Source: an uncultured Pelagibacteraceae bacterium
Lineage (GTDB): Bacteria > Pseudomonadota > Alphaproteobacteria > Pelagibacterales > Pelagibacteraceae
Direction of reading: 5' to 3'
DNA length: 64,000 nucleotides
Assembly (NCBI GenBank): GCA_902615045.1
Contig: CACMNP010000001.1
Location: forward strand, 1 to 64,000
The notes beneath the pieces are model-generated. The model saw only the letters and a program-made list of their open reading frames with translations, did not search any database and was not told the DNA's origin. Positions within the stretch are counted from its first letter, which is position 1. Every line of letters starts with the position of its first letter. A program made the position numbers and the translations under genes. Shown one piece after another: positions 56,630 through 64,000 of this stretch.

Positions 56630-58584
56630 TACGATTTTAACTCAATAAGATTTTTATATTCATTTAAGACAGATGGATTGGATAATGCTTCAATATTATT
56701 TATTTTGTTGCCATCTATGACATTTTTAACAGCTACTTCTACAATTTTACCATTCTTAGTTCTTGGAATATCATTAACTGTAATTATTTTAGCAGGTACA
56801 TGCCTAGGAGAAGCTTCATGTCTAATTGTTCTTTTTAGTTTCGAAATTAATTTTTCATCTAATTTATTATTTTTTGATAAAACTATAAAAAGTATTATTC
56901 TTACATCGTTATCCCAAGATTGACCTACTGCTATAGACTCTTTTATTTCTTTAAATTTTTCTACAACAGAATAAATTTCAGCTGTACCAAGTCGAACACC
57001 GCCTGGGTTTAAAGTTGCATCTGATCTTCCATAAATAATATAAGACCCATTACTCTTTCTCTCAGCATAATCTCCATGATGCCAAATATTTTTAAATTTT
57101 GAAAAGTAAGCTTTTTTATATTTAACTTTTCCAGGATCATTCCAAAATTTTAAAGGCATCGATGGAAATGGGTTTCTGCACACTAATTCTCCTTTTTTAT
57201 TTAAAATTGATTTACCTTTTTCAGAAAATACTGCTGTATTCATGCCAAGACCATTGTTTTGTATTTCACCGCTATTTACCTTTGAATAAATGTTTCCATT
57301 TACAAAACAGGAAACAATATCTGTTCCTCCAGAAATAGATGCTAAATGAACATTTTTTTTTATATTTCTATAAACAAATTCAAAACCATCTTTTGATAGC
57401 GGAGATCCTGTAGAGCAAATTGTTTTTAAAGACTCAAGTTTAATTTTTTCTTTTACTTTAACGTTGTGCTTTATAAGTTGATCAATATACTTTGCACTTA
57501 TGCCAAATAGATTAACTTTCTCTTTATTTGCAATTTTTAACAATAGCTCTGGAGATTTATACATAGGAAAGCCATCAAATAACAATATTGATGCTTTAGA
57601 TGCTAAGGCTGTAACAAGCCAATTCCACATCATCCATCCACAAGTTGTAAAGTAAAATACATTATCATTCGGTTTTATATTGCAATGTAATTGATGTTCT
57701 TTCAAATGTTGCAATAAAACTCCACCAGAACGATGACAAATACATTTTGGTTTACCTGTTGTGCCACTTGAGTATAAAATTGCAAGTTCGTGGTCAAAAT
57801 CAAATTTTTTTAATTTACTTATACTTATTTCAAGATTTTTAATCCTGGAGAAATAATAAAATTTAATATTTTTTATTTTTTTTAATTTTTTTAATTTTTT
57901 TCCAGGATAATTTAAAATTAATACTGATTTTATACTTTTTATTTTTTTTAATATTGTGGGCAATCTTTCAATAATATTTATTTCCTTTCCATTATAGTAA
58001 TATTTATCAGTTATAATTAACAATTTAGGCTTAATTTGGGAAAAACGTTCTATAACTCCAGGTACACCAAAATCGGGTGAACATGAACTCCAGATAGCTC
58101 CTATAGCGCTAGCGCTTAAAAAACACTCCACTGTTTCTATCTGATTTGGAGTATATGCAGCTATTCTGTCTTTTTCAAAAATATTTATTTTTTTATAAAA
58201 TGTAATTATTTTTTTTACTTCAATATTAAGTTCTTTCCAGGACTTTTGTTCTCTATAGCCATTTTCACTAACAAATGAAATAGCTTTTTGATTTGAATTT
58301 TTAACTAAAAGATTTTCAGCAAAGTTCAATTTTGAATTAACAAAAAACTTACTATTAATAAGATCTTTTGTTAATTTAAATTTATTAGTTTTTACTCCAA
58401 TTATTTCAAAGTATTTCCAAATAGAATTCCAAAAATCTTTTTGATTTTTTATACTCCAATTTAGTAACTTTTTATAATTTCCAGAAAATGTATATTTATA
58501 ATTCTTTGAAAGAAATTTCTCGTAATTAAATAAATTTGAATTTTTAATGAGCGCTTTAGACGGTTCCCAAAGTTTTTTTGGCAT
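56629..58584 (-). CDS. aacS: Acetoacetyl-CoA synthetase
   Basis: A 651-residue AMP-forming ligase from the ATG at 58584 (a TTG just before it is rejected). It activates acetoacetate, letting the cell use ketone bodies or recycle acetoacetate. The P-loop 'ILYSSGTTGKPKCICHRSGG' and 'ISGGTDIVSCFV' are present. 'WHHGDYAERKSNGSYIIYG' and the C-terminal catalytic Lys in 'IPRTKNGKIVEVAV' follow. The N-terminal 'KLWEPSKALIKNSNLFNYE' is specific for acetoacetyl-CoA synthetases. It is the first gene of the - strand run and is divergent from the helicase gene, with 162 AT-rich bases between the starts. Confidence 0.93.
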   Translation of the reverse strand: MPKKLWEPSKALIKNSNLFNYEKFLSKNYKYTFSGNYKKLLNWSIKNQKDFWNSIWKYFEIIGVKTNKFKLTKDLINSKFFVNSKLNFAENLLVKNSNQKAISFVSENGYREQKSWKELNIEVKKIITFYKKINIFEKDRIAAYTPNQIETVECFLSASAIGAIWSSCSPDFGVPGVIERFSQIKPKLLIITDKYYYNGKEINIIERLPTILKKIKSIKSVLILNYPGKKLKKLKKIKNIKFYYFSRIKNLEISISKLKKFDFDHELAILYSSGTTGKPKCICHRSGGVLLQHLKEHQLHCNIKPNDNVFYFTTCGWMMWNWLVTALASKASILLFDGFPMYKSPELLLKIANKEKVNLFGISAKYIDQLIKHNVKVKEKIKLESLKTICSTGSPLSKDGFEFVYRNIKKNVHLASISGGTDIVSCFVNGNIYSKVNSGEIQNNGLGMNTAVFSEKGKSILNKKGELVCRNPFPSMPLKFWNDPGKVKYKKAYFSKFKNIWHHGDYAERKSNGSYIIYGRSDATLNPGGVRLGTAEIYSVVEKFKEIKESIAVGQSWDNDVRIILFIVLSKNNKLDEKLISKLKRTIRHEASPRHVPAKIITVNDIPRTKNGKIVEVAVKNVIDGNKINNIEALSNPSVLNEYKNLIELKS

Positions 58585-58746
58585 CAAATATTTATATTTA
58601 TATTGTAAAATTTATGCTAACCTTAGACGATATAAATTGAAAATGAGAACTTTTTTCTATCTGATTCGGACTAGTTTTAGTCTATTTTTGTTCTTTTTGA
58701 GTAACAAAATATAGTAGGCTTAAAAAAGATCATACTAAAGGTTGAT

Positions 58747-61227
58747 ATGTCAAAAAATAAGATTACCGCAGTTCTTGGACCTACAAATACCGGTAAAACT
58801 TTTTTAGCTATAGAAACTATGCTTTCATTCGATTCGGGAATGATAGGGTTTCCTCTTAGACTTTTAGCAAGAGAAGTGTATGACAAGATTATACAAAAGG
58901 TAGATGTGTCTCAAGTTGCTCTTATTACTGGGGAAGAGAAAATTATACCAATAAATGCAAAGTATTTTTTGTGCACTGTCGAGTCAATGCCTGTAGATAA
59001 AGTTTTAGATTTTGTGGGAATAGATGAAATTCAAATGTGTTCAGATCATGAGAGAGGTCATATTTTTACTGATAGATTATTAAATCTCAGAGGCGAGAAA
59101 TTAACAATGCTAATGGGTTCCAATACTATAAAAAGTATTATTCAAAAACTTGATGATGATATTGAGTTTATAAATAAACAAAGATTGTCAAAACTCTCAT
59201 TTAGTGGACACAAAAAAATTTCAAGAATTGAGAGAAAAAGTGCTGTTATCGCTTTTTCTACAGAGGAGGTTTATGCAATTGCTGAACTCATAAGAAGACA
59301 GAAAGGTGGTGCAGCAATAGTTATGGGATCTCTCAGCCCTAAAACTAGAAATGCTCAAGTGAGTTTATATCAATCTGGCGATGTTGATTATCTTGTTGCT
59401 ACTGATGCTATTGGAATGGGAATAAATATGGATCTAGACAATGTTTATTTTTCAAACATAAAAAAATTTGATGGAAAAAAAATTAGAAGATTAAAAATCT
59501 CAGAAATTGGGCAAATTTCAGGGAGAGCTGGTCGATATTTAAATGATGGAAGTTTTGGCATTACTGGGGATTGTGATGAAATTAATCCAGAAGAAATAGA
59601 GTTTTTAGAAAATCATAATTTTCCAGAAATACAAAACATATTCTGGAGAAATTCTAATCTAGATTTTAAAAATAAAGAAACCCTTTTAAAATCTTTAGAT
59701 GATAAACCCAATAAAGATTGGTTGAGAAGGGTAGGAGAATGTGAAGATGAAAAAGTTTTAAAATATTTTTTAAAAGAAAATAACAACAGTATAGAAAATA
59801 ATTCAAACATTTTGAAAATTCTCTGGGAATGTTGTCAAATACCTGATTTTGTCAAAAAAACTTACGGTCACCATTTGGAAGTTGTAGATAAAGTATTCAA
59901 TTTTTTGACAGGTGAAGAAAGCAAAATACCTAATTATTATATGAAAAAACAACTTTCTATGCTTGATAAGCTAGATGGAAATGTAGACTCAATTTCAAAT
60001 AGAATATCGAATGTAAGAACTTGGTCATACGTTGCAAACAAATCTAATTGGGTTGAAAATCAAGATTATTGGGTCGAACGAACTAAAAACTTAGAGGATA
60101 AATTATCGGATAGACTTCATGATGAATTAACCAAAACTTTTATAGATAAAAGAGCTAGCGTCTTAGCCAAAGGATTAAAACAAGATATTGAGCTAAAAAC
60201 TGAAATTATTGAGGAGGAAAAGGTATTGATTAATGATCAATATATTGGAATTTTAAAAGGTCTAAAACTTCAATTAGATTTAAAAGTGGATGCTCTAGAT
60301 GCAGATATTAAATCATTAAAAAAAGCTGCAAGGCAAAATGTAGGCCCAGAAATAATCAATAGAATACAACAAATAATGGATACTGGACTTATAGAATTGA
60401 AAGATGACTTTAAGATATATTGGAGAAATGATCCAATAGCAAAACTGACAGCTGGATCCGATTATCTTAATCCAAAAATTGATTTGATCATAGATGAAAT
60501 GATTGAGAATAATGAAAGAAATAATTTAAACGACTACCTAAATAAATGGATAATAAAAAAAATTGAAACTGAACTTAATAGTTTAATTGAGTTGAAAAAC
60601 ATTAAAGAAGATAACCCAGAACTTAGAGCTTTAGCATACAGACTTTATGAAAATAATGGTGTTATAAAAAGATCAAATATCTCTGAATATCTAAAAAAAA
60701 TAAATCAAGATGATAGGAAAAAATTAAGAAAACTAGGTGTTAAGTTTGGAAGATATCATGTCTTTTTATTTAAGTTATTCAAACCAAGTTCGGTTTCTTT
60801 AAGAATATTATTATGGAAAAGTTATAATAACGAGTTTTTGAATTTATCGCCTCCAACATTCGGACTAAATTTTTTAAATAATATGAAAACTGCAAATAGA
60901 GACTTTATGTTACTTTGTGGTTTTGAAAAATTTGACGATATTTATGTTAGAATTGATATTCTCGAGAGATTATTCTTATTAATATTTAATTCAAAAAAAG
61001 ACGAAAAAGAAGAAGTAAAGGTTATGCCTGAAATGTTAAACTTACTTGGTTGTTCAAAAGAAAATTTTAAAAAGCTTTTAAAAAAGATGGATTATAAAAT
61101 TTTTGAGAAAGAAAAAGAATTTTTTATAAAATATGTTCCAACAAAAAAGAAAATTTTTAAAAAATATGACAAAAAGGACTATTCTAATAATCCATTCGGT
61201 GTATTAAACCAATTAAACCTAAAATAA
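58747..61227 (+). CDS. Suv3-like DExH RNA helicase
   Basis: An 826-residue superfamily 2 helicase of the Suv3/mgpS type. Walker A is 'AVLGPTNTGKTFLAIET', motif II 'VGIDEIQMCSD', and motif VI 'IGQISGRAGRYL'. Motif V is in 'ATDAIGMGINMDLDNVYF'. In mitochondria Suv3 unwinds RNA for the degradosome; the alphaproteobacterial role is largely unstudied. It is shorter than many alphaproteobacterial versions (about 1,000 residues). The C-terminal 300 residues are Lys/Leu-rich and likely helical. It is first in the operon with TerB, fdxA and carD (TAATG overlap). Confidence 0.92.
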   Translation: MSKNKITAVLGPTNTGKTFLAIETMLSFDSGMIGFPLRLLAREVYDKIIQKVDVSQVALITGEEKIIPINAKYFLCTVESMPVDKVLDFVGIDEIQMCSDHERGHIFTDRLLNLRGEKLTMLMGSNTIKSIIQKLDDDIEFINKQRLSKLSFSGHKKISRIERKSAVIAFSTEEVYAIAELIRRQKGGAAIVMGSLSPKTRNAQVSLYQSGDVDYLVATDAIGMGINMDLDNVYFSNIKKFDGKKIRRLKISEIGQISGRAGRYLNDGSFGITGDCDEINPEEIEFLENHNFPEIQNIFWRNSNLDFKNKETLLKSLDDKPNKDWLRRVGECEDEKVLKYFLKENNNSIENNSNILKILWECCQIPDFVKKTYGHHLEVVDKVFNFLTGEESKIPNYYMKKQLSMLDKLDGNVDSISNRISNVRTWSYVANKSNWVENQDYWVERTKNLEDKLSDRLHDELTKTFIDKRASVLAKGLKQDIELKTEIIEEEKVLINDQYIGILKGLKLQLDLKVDALDADIKSLKKAARQNVGPEIINRIQQIMDTGLIELKDDFKIYWRNDPIAKLTAGSDYLNPKIDLIIDEMIENNERNNLNDYLNKWIIKKIETELNSLIELKNIKEDNPELRALAYRLYENNGVIKRSNISEYLKKINQDDRKKLRKLGVKFGRYHVFLFKLFKPSSVSLRILLWKSYNNEFLNLSPPTFGLNFLNNMKTANRDFMLLCGFEKFDDIYVRIDILERLFLLIFNSKKDEKEEVKVMPEMLNLLGCSKENFKKLLKKMDYKIFEKEKEFFIKYVPTKKKIFKKYDKKDYSNNPFGVLNQLNLK

Positions 61228-61652
61228 TGTTTAATTTATTTAAAAAAGAAAAAGAGAATAAGAATGACGGAAATCATTTATCTTTAATTAGTGTCGCCGC
61301 TCTTCTAATCCATTCTGCAAAGATAGACGAAAATTTCACAGAAAAAGAGAAAACAATAATTAAAAATGCCTTAATTGAAATGGGTGCCGATGAGAATAAT
61401 TTAGATGAAATAATAATTGATGCTGAATCTAGAGAAAAAGACTCAAATCAGATTTTAGAGTTTACTAAAGAAGTAAAAAATAGAAGTTTAGATGAAAAAA
61501 AAATAGTTATTGAAGCATTATGGACAATTATTTATTCAGATGAGCAAGCAGATATGTATGAAAGTAACCTAATGAGAAGGTTGTCTGGTTTGTTATATCT
61601 TGATGCAAAAGTTGTAGGTGACATAAAAGAAAAAGTTAAATTAAATCAATGA
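61227..61652 (+). CDS. TerB-like protein
   Basis: A 141-residue, all-helical-looking acidic protein. '[21 protein letters not shown]' and the second-half '[20 protein letters not shown]' show the TerB/DjlA-type pattern with acidic clusters (DExxxxxE) that bind metal ions in tellurite-resistance TerB. No evidence for tellurite resistance is visible. It takes the place where other alphaproteobacteria have a small S4-domain RNA-binding protein between the helicase and fdxA. It overlaps both neighbours by 1 and 4 bases. Confidence 0.8.
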   Translation: MFNLFKKEKENKNDGNHLSLISVAALLIHSAKIDENFTEKEKTIIKNALIEMGADENNLDEIIIDAESREKDSNQILEFTKEVKNRSLDEKKIVIEALWTIIYSDEQADMYESNLMRRLSGLLYLDAKVVGDIKEKVKLNQ

Positions 61653-61975
61653 CATATTTGGTCAATGATAAATGCATAAAATGTAAACACACAACTTGCG
61701 TCGATGTTTGTCCTGTTGATTGTTTTTATGAGGGCAAAAATATGCTTGTAATTAAACCTGATGAGTGTATAGATTGTGGCGTTTGTGAACCTGAGTGTCC
61801 TATTGATGCTATAGTTTCAGATACAGAACCTGGCAACGAAAAATGGTTAGAGTTAAACAAAAAATATTCGGAAATATGGCCAAATATATCGGAAGCAAAA
61901 AAACCTATGCCAGACCACGAGAAGTTTAAAAATGAAGAAAATAAGTTTGATAAATACTTTGAAGAAAACGTTTAA
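61649..61975 (+). CDS. fdxA: 7Fe-8S ferredoxin
   Basis: A 108-residue ferredoxin with two cluster sites. The first Cys set '[18 protein letters not shown]' is of the 3Fe-4S type, with the extra spacing of FdxA. The second '[16 protein letters not shown]' is a 4Fe-4S set. The C-terminal extension '[15 protein letters not shown]' is typical of FdxA proteins. It would carry electrons to unknown partners. It overlaps the TerB gene by 4 bases and the carD start by 44. Confidence 0.95.
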   Translation: MTYLVNDKCIKCKHTTCVDVCPVDCFYEGKNMLVIKPDECIDCGVCEPECPIDAIVSDTEPGNEKWLELNKKYSEIWPNISEAKKPMPDHEKFKNEENKFDKYFEENV

Positions 61976-62804
61976 ATCTAAAAACTCTGCTAATAAAAAA
62001 AAAACTATTAAACAAAAGAAAATAAAATCTATTAGTAAAATTAAAAAAGCTAAAGTAGCAGTTAAAGTTAAAAAAGCAAAAACTGTAGCTAAAACAAAAA
62101 AATCGAAGATACAAAAAAAAATAGTTAAATCTGTTACTGGGAAAATTGAGAAAAAAGATACCTCTGAGGCAAGCTCAAGTCTCTTACGTATCCCTAAAAG
62201 TAATGAACAAAAACCAGAAATTAAAAAAGTTAAAAAACAAGAGACTGAAAAAAAAGAGTATAAAATAAAAGATTATGTTGTGTATCCCAAACATGGCGTT
62301 GGTCAAATCACTGAATTTAAAAAAATGAATATTGGGGGAATTGATATAGAAGCTTATATCTTAAAATTTGAGAAAGATAAGGCTAATGGAATGGTTCCAG
62401 TAAATAAGCAAACACACCTAAGACCACTAGCTACAGTAAATCAAGTTAACAAATGTATCAGTATTTTAAAAAGTAAACCAAAAATTAAAAGAAGCATGTG
62501 GAGTAGAAGAGCACAAGAGTATGAAGCAAAAATCTCATCTGGTAAAATTTATGAGCTTGCTGAAGTAGTTAGAGATCTTAACAAGGGAGATGATCTTATG
62601 GTTGATCAATCATATAGTGAAAGACAACTTTTCGAAAAAGCTTATGATAGAATACTTACAGAATTTCAAATAATCTTAAATTTAAGCTTAGAAGACACGC
62701 AAAAAAAACTTGATAAAGCATTAAAAAGAAATCTTGAAAAACAAGCTCAAAAGGTTGAAAATAAACCTCCTGAAGAAGAAATTACTGAGGAAATAGCCAA
62801 ATAA
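61932..62804 (+). CDS. carD: CarD-family transcription regulator with lysine-rich N-terminal tail
   Basis: A 290-residue protein. Residues about 1-110 are extremely Lys-rich with alternating Ala, Val and Ser ('[16 protein letters not shown]' for example), like histone H1 tails. Residues about 115-280 form the CarD/CdnL domain: the RNA-polymerase-binding part '[18 protein letters not shown]', followed by 'KTHLRPL'-like and the helical DNA-binding part ('[14 protein letters not shown]'). CarD stabilises open complexes at rRNA and other promoters. The ATG at 61932 overlaps fdxA by 44 bases, is preceded by GAGAAG at good spacing, and no other start lies before the CarD domain. A terminator follows the stop codon. 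Confidence 0.93.
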   Translation: MKKISLINTLKKTFKSKNSANKKKTIKQKKIKSISKIKKAKVAVKVKKAKTVAKTKKSKIQKKIVKSVTGKIEKKDTSEASSSLLRIPKSNEQKPEIKKVKKQETEKKEYKIKDYVVYPKHGVGQITEFKKMNIGGIDIEAYILKFEKDKANGMVPVNKQTHLRPLATVNQVNKCISILKSKPKIKRSMWSRRAQEYEAKISSGKIYELAEVVRDLNKGDDLMVDQSYSERQLFEKAYDRILTEFQIILNLSLEDTQKKLDKALKRNLEKQAQKVENKPPEEEITEEIAK

Positions 62805-62809
62805 AAAAA

Positions 62810-62842
62810 AACGCTTCTCACGCAAGCGCCATGAGAAGCGTT
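62810..62842 (-). terminator. Bidirectional hairpin between carD and the tiny basic-peptide gene
   Basis: Perfect 11-bp stem AACGCTTCTCA (62810-62820) / TGAGAAGCGTT (62832-62842) with an 11-base loop. On the - strand it is followed by at least eight U, a strong rho-independent terminator for the tiny basic peptide. On the + strand the tail is TTATTTAAT, weaker but serviceable for carD. This is the only convergent junction in the window with room for a terminator. Confidence 0.85.
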
Positions 62843-62864
62843 ATTTAATAAAAAGAATACTAAA

Positions 62865-62948
62865 CTATTTTCTTCTTTTCTTTTTAGCTTTTTTCTTAGC
62901 TTTTTTCTTAGTTTTCTTTTTAGCAGCTTTTTTTCTTCTTTTAGCCAT
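62865..62948 (-). CDS. Tiny hyper-basic peptide, 27 residues, Lys/Arg-rich
   Basis: ATG at 62948 to TAG at 62865. Twenty of 27 residues are Lys or Arg and the rest are mostly Ala, with the blocks 'KKKAKKKAKKK' in the middle and 'KRRK' at both ends. A ribosome-binding sequence (GGGAG) precedes the ATG at normal spacing, a hairpin lies in its leader, and a strong terminator follows 22 bases after the stop. This is thus an independent small transcription unit. It resembles a histone-H1-like or nucleoid-binding tail; it could also contact rRNA. No family is recognised. It could be an AT/purine-rich accident, but the control signals argue against that. Confidence 0.6.
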   Translation of the reverse strand: MAKRRKKAAKKKTKKKAKKKAKKKRRK

Positions 62949-62971
62949 CTTTAGCTCCCTTTTTTTTAATT

Positions 62972-62990
62972 ACGAATCTTTTTGATTCGT
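62972..62990 (-). promoter_or_regulatory. Leader hairpin before the tiny basic-peptide gene
   Basis: ACGAATC (62972-62978) and GATTCGT (62984-62990) form a 7-bp stem around a 5-base loop, 23 bases upstream of the ATG at 62948. On the - strand, T is not found in a run after it, so it is a leader structure rather than a terminator. The remainder of 62991-63134 is A/T-rich with no gene; it must hold the promoter for this unit. Confidence 0.4.
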
Positions 62991-63134
62991 TTAATTACCT
63001 TTTTGTAATTTTTTTGAGTAGTTATGTCAATTACATTATTTTTTGTATTTAATTAATTTTTTTTTTTAAAAATTAAAAAATTAATAATTAAAAAAAGTTA
63101 AGTAAAATAGGGATTATTATACAAGTTTTTTAAA

Positions 63135-64000
63135 TTAATTATAAAGATTTTCAAAATTGTTTTTATATTTATTTATAATTTTATATCTTTTTAACTTTAA
63201 TGTTGGTGTTAACATTCCATTTTCAATTGAAAATTTTTCTTTTATTAAAAAAAACTTTTTTATATTTTCTATTTTTGAAAGATTATTATTTAAATTATTT
63301 AATGAATTACTAATTTCTTCATTTGTAATATTAATAAATTCATCATTTAAAACTAATAATGCAACTAAATAAGGTTTATTATCTCCATATACAACAGCTT
63401 GATCTATAAATTCTAAATTTATTAATTCATTTTCAATTTTTAGTGGAGAAATATTATCTCCTCCAGGAGTAATGAGAATATCTTTTTTCCTATCAGTAAT
63501 TTTTAAAAAATTATTTTCAAATACCCCGATGTCACCTGTGTGAAGCCAACCATCTATTAAGACTTTATCGGTCTCTTCTTTATTATTCCAATAACCAAGC
63601 ATTACATTTTCACCTTTTACTAAAATTTCACCGTCCTCAGCTATTTTAACCAAATTTCCCTTAAACGGTGGACCAACAGTATCTATTCTAATATCATGTA
63701 TTGGATTACAACTCACCACTGGGGAGGTTTCTGTCAAGCCATAGCCTTGTAAAGTTGGCAGACCAATGGCATTTAGGAAATATCCAACTTCTTTATCTAA
63801 TGCACCTCCACCAGAGACAAATGTTTTAAGAGAACCACCAAATTGTGATTTTATTTTTTTTCTAACTAATTTCTCTAACATTCTATCTTGTATTTTTTCA
63901 AAAAAAGTTAAATTTTCTTTTTTTATTTTTTTTAGACCTAATTCTAACATTTTAAAAATTAATTTTTTTTTCAATCCTGTAGCTTTTTTAAAACTTGCAT
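63135..64000 (-). CDS. Long-chain acyl-CoA synthetase (partial; N-terminus beyond window end)
   Basis: C-terminal 288 residues of an AMP-forming long-chain fatty-acid-CoA ligase. The frame remains open to base 64000, so its start and the first ATP-binding motif are outside. 'TLQGYGLTETSPVVSCNP' is the adenylate-binding motif with the family Glu. 'GWLHTGDIGVFENNFLKITDRKKD' (in part) contains the hinge Asp. 'ILITPGGDNISPLKIE' and 'QAVVYGDNKPYLVALLVL' are the C-terminal domain, and 'MLTPTLKLKRYKI' has the catalytic Lys. It resembles the larger FadD15/AMP-dependent synthetase class. Upstream context is not visible. Confidence 0.93.
   Translation of the reverse strand, partial: ASFKKATGLKKKLIFKMLELGLKKIKKENLTFFEKIQDRMLEKLVRKKIKSQFGGSLKTFVSGGGALDKEVGYFLNAIGLPTLQGYGLTETSPVVSCNPIHDIRIDTVGPPFKGNLVKIAEDGEILVKGENVMLGYWNNKEETDKVLIDGWLHTGDIGVFENNFLKITDRKKDILITPGGDNISPLKIENELINLEFIDQAVVYGDNKPYLVALLVLNDEFINITNEEISNSLNNLNNNLSKIENIKKFFLIKEKFSIENGMLTPTLKLKRYKIINKYKNNFENLYN

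Noticed and set aside
58669..58688. Terminator-like hairpin GACTA-GTTT-TAGTC followed by TATTTTT in the aacS/helicase gap
   Set aside because: The stem is only 5 bp, lies on the + strand in the divergent promoter region with no gene before it, and is likely chance in AT-rich DNA.

Overview
The window is chromosomal DNA from a streamlined, very AT-rich alphaproteobacterium. It is almost certainly a member of the SAR11 clade (Pelagibacterales, 'Candidatus Pelagibacter'-like). The evidence is the strongly A/T-biased codon use with Lys, Asn and Ile inflation, and gene overlaps of 1-4 bases nearly everywhere. Intergenic gaps never exceed about 250 bases. Alphaproteobacterial gene orders are present (murA-DUF2948-hisD-infA; rpmH-rnpA-yidD-yidC; aroK-aroB; bolA/J-protein/cobS/cobT; Suv3-like helicase-fdxA-carD), together with a TAXI-type TRAP transporter. 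No insertion sequence, prophage, CRISPR array or rRNA operon was seen. Both ends cut a gene: hisS at the left and a long-chain acyl-CoA synthetase at the right.

Layout. 1-5.7 kb (- strand): hisS, tRNA-His, cspA, tRNA-Phe, infA, hisD, DUF2948, murA, dcd and two small basic proteins. 5.8-13.9 kb: tRNA-Thr, a TVP38/VTT membrane protein, then a + strand run rpmH-rnpA-yidD-yidC-argB-HAD-dapD-dapE-HDAC-like-SET. 13.9-18 kb (-): truA-fmt-def and a secreted protein of unknown function. 18-23.2 kb (+): aroK, aroB, a J-domain protein, cobS and cobT, with bolA opposite. 23.2-37.2 kb (-): RegB-like kinase, gyrB, tRNA-Ser, a methyltransferase, lepA, pheTS, rplT, rpmI, infC, thrS and a glycosyltransferase. 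37.2-46.9 kb: a hydrolase, gltBD, uppP, an EamA exporter and a butyrobetaine-hydroxylase-like dioxygenase. 46.8-51.2 kb (-): pyruvate dehydrogenase E2 and E1. 51.3-58.6 kb: tRNA-Arg, a tiny membrane peptide, a thioesterase, a TAXI-TRAP transporter, an aminotransferase and acetoacetyl-CoA synthetase. 58.7-64 kb: the helicase-TerB-fdxA-carD operon, a tiny hyper-basic peptide gene with its own terminator, and the truncated acyl-CoA synthetase.

How the genes work together. Most of the window is housekeeping: translation (infA, infC, lepA, pheST, thrS, hisS, rplT, rpmI, rpmH, truA, fmt, def), cell-envelope precursors (murA, uppP, dapD, dapE), amino-acid supply (argB, hisD, aroKB, gltBD) and pyruvate oxidation.

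The less ordinary signals are: (i) a tRNA-His without G-1, with G1:U72 and A73, lying 4 bases upstream of a divergent-type hisS; (ii) a homodimer-type E1 (AceE) carrying an N-terminal lipoyl domain; (iii) a GyrB without the large TOPRIM insertion; (iv) an HDAC-like deacetylase next to a SET-domain protein, in a window that also encodes a CarD with a histone-H1-like lysine tail and a 27-residue peptide that is 20/27 Lys/Arg; (v) cobS/cobT with a J-domain protein and no cobN nearby; (vi) six convergent gene pairs whose coding ends overlap.
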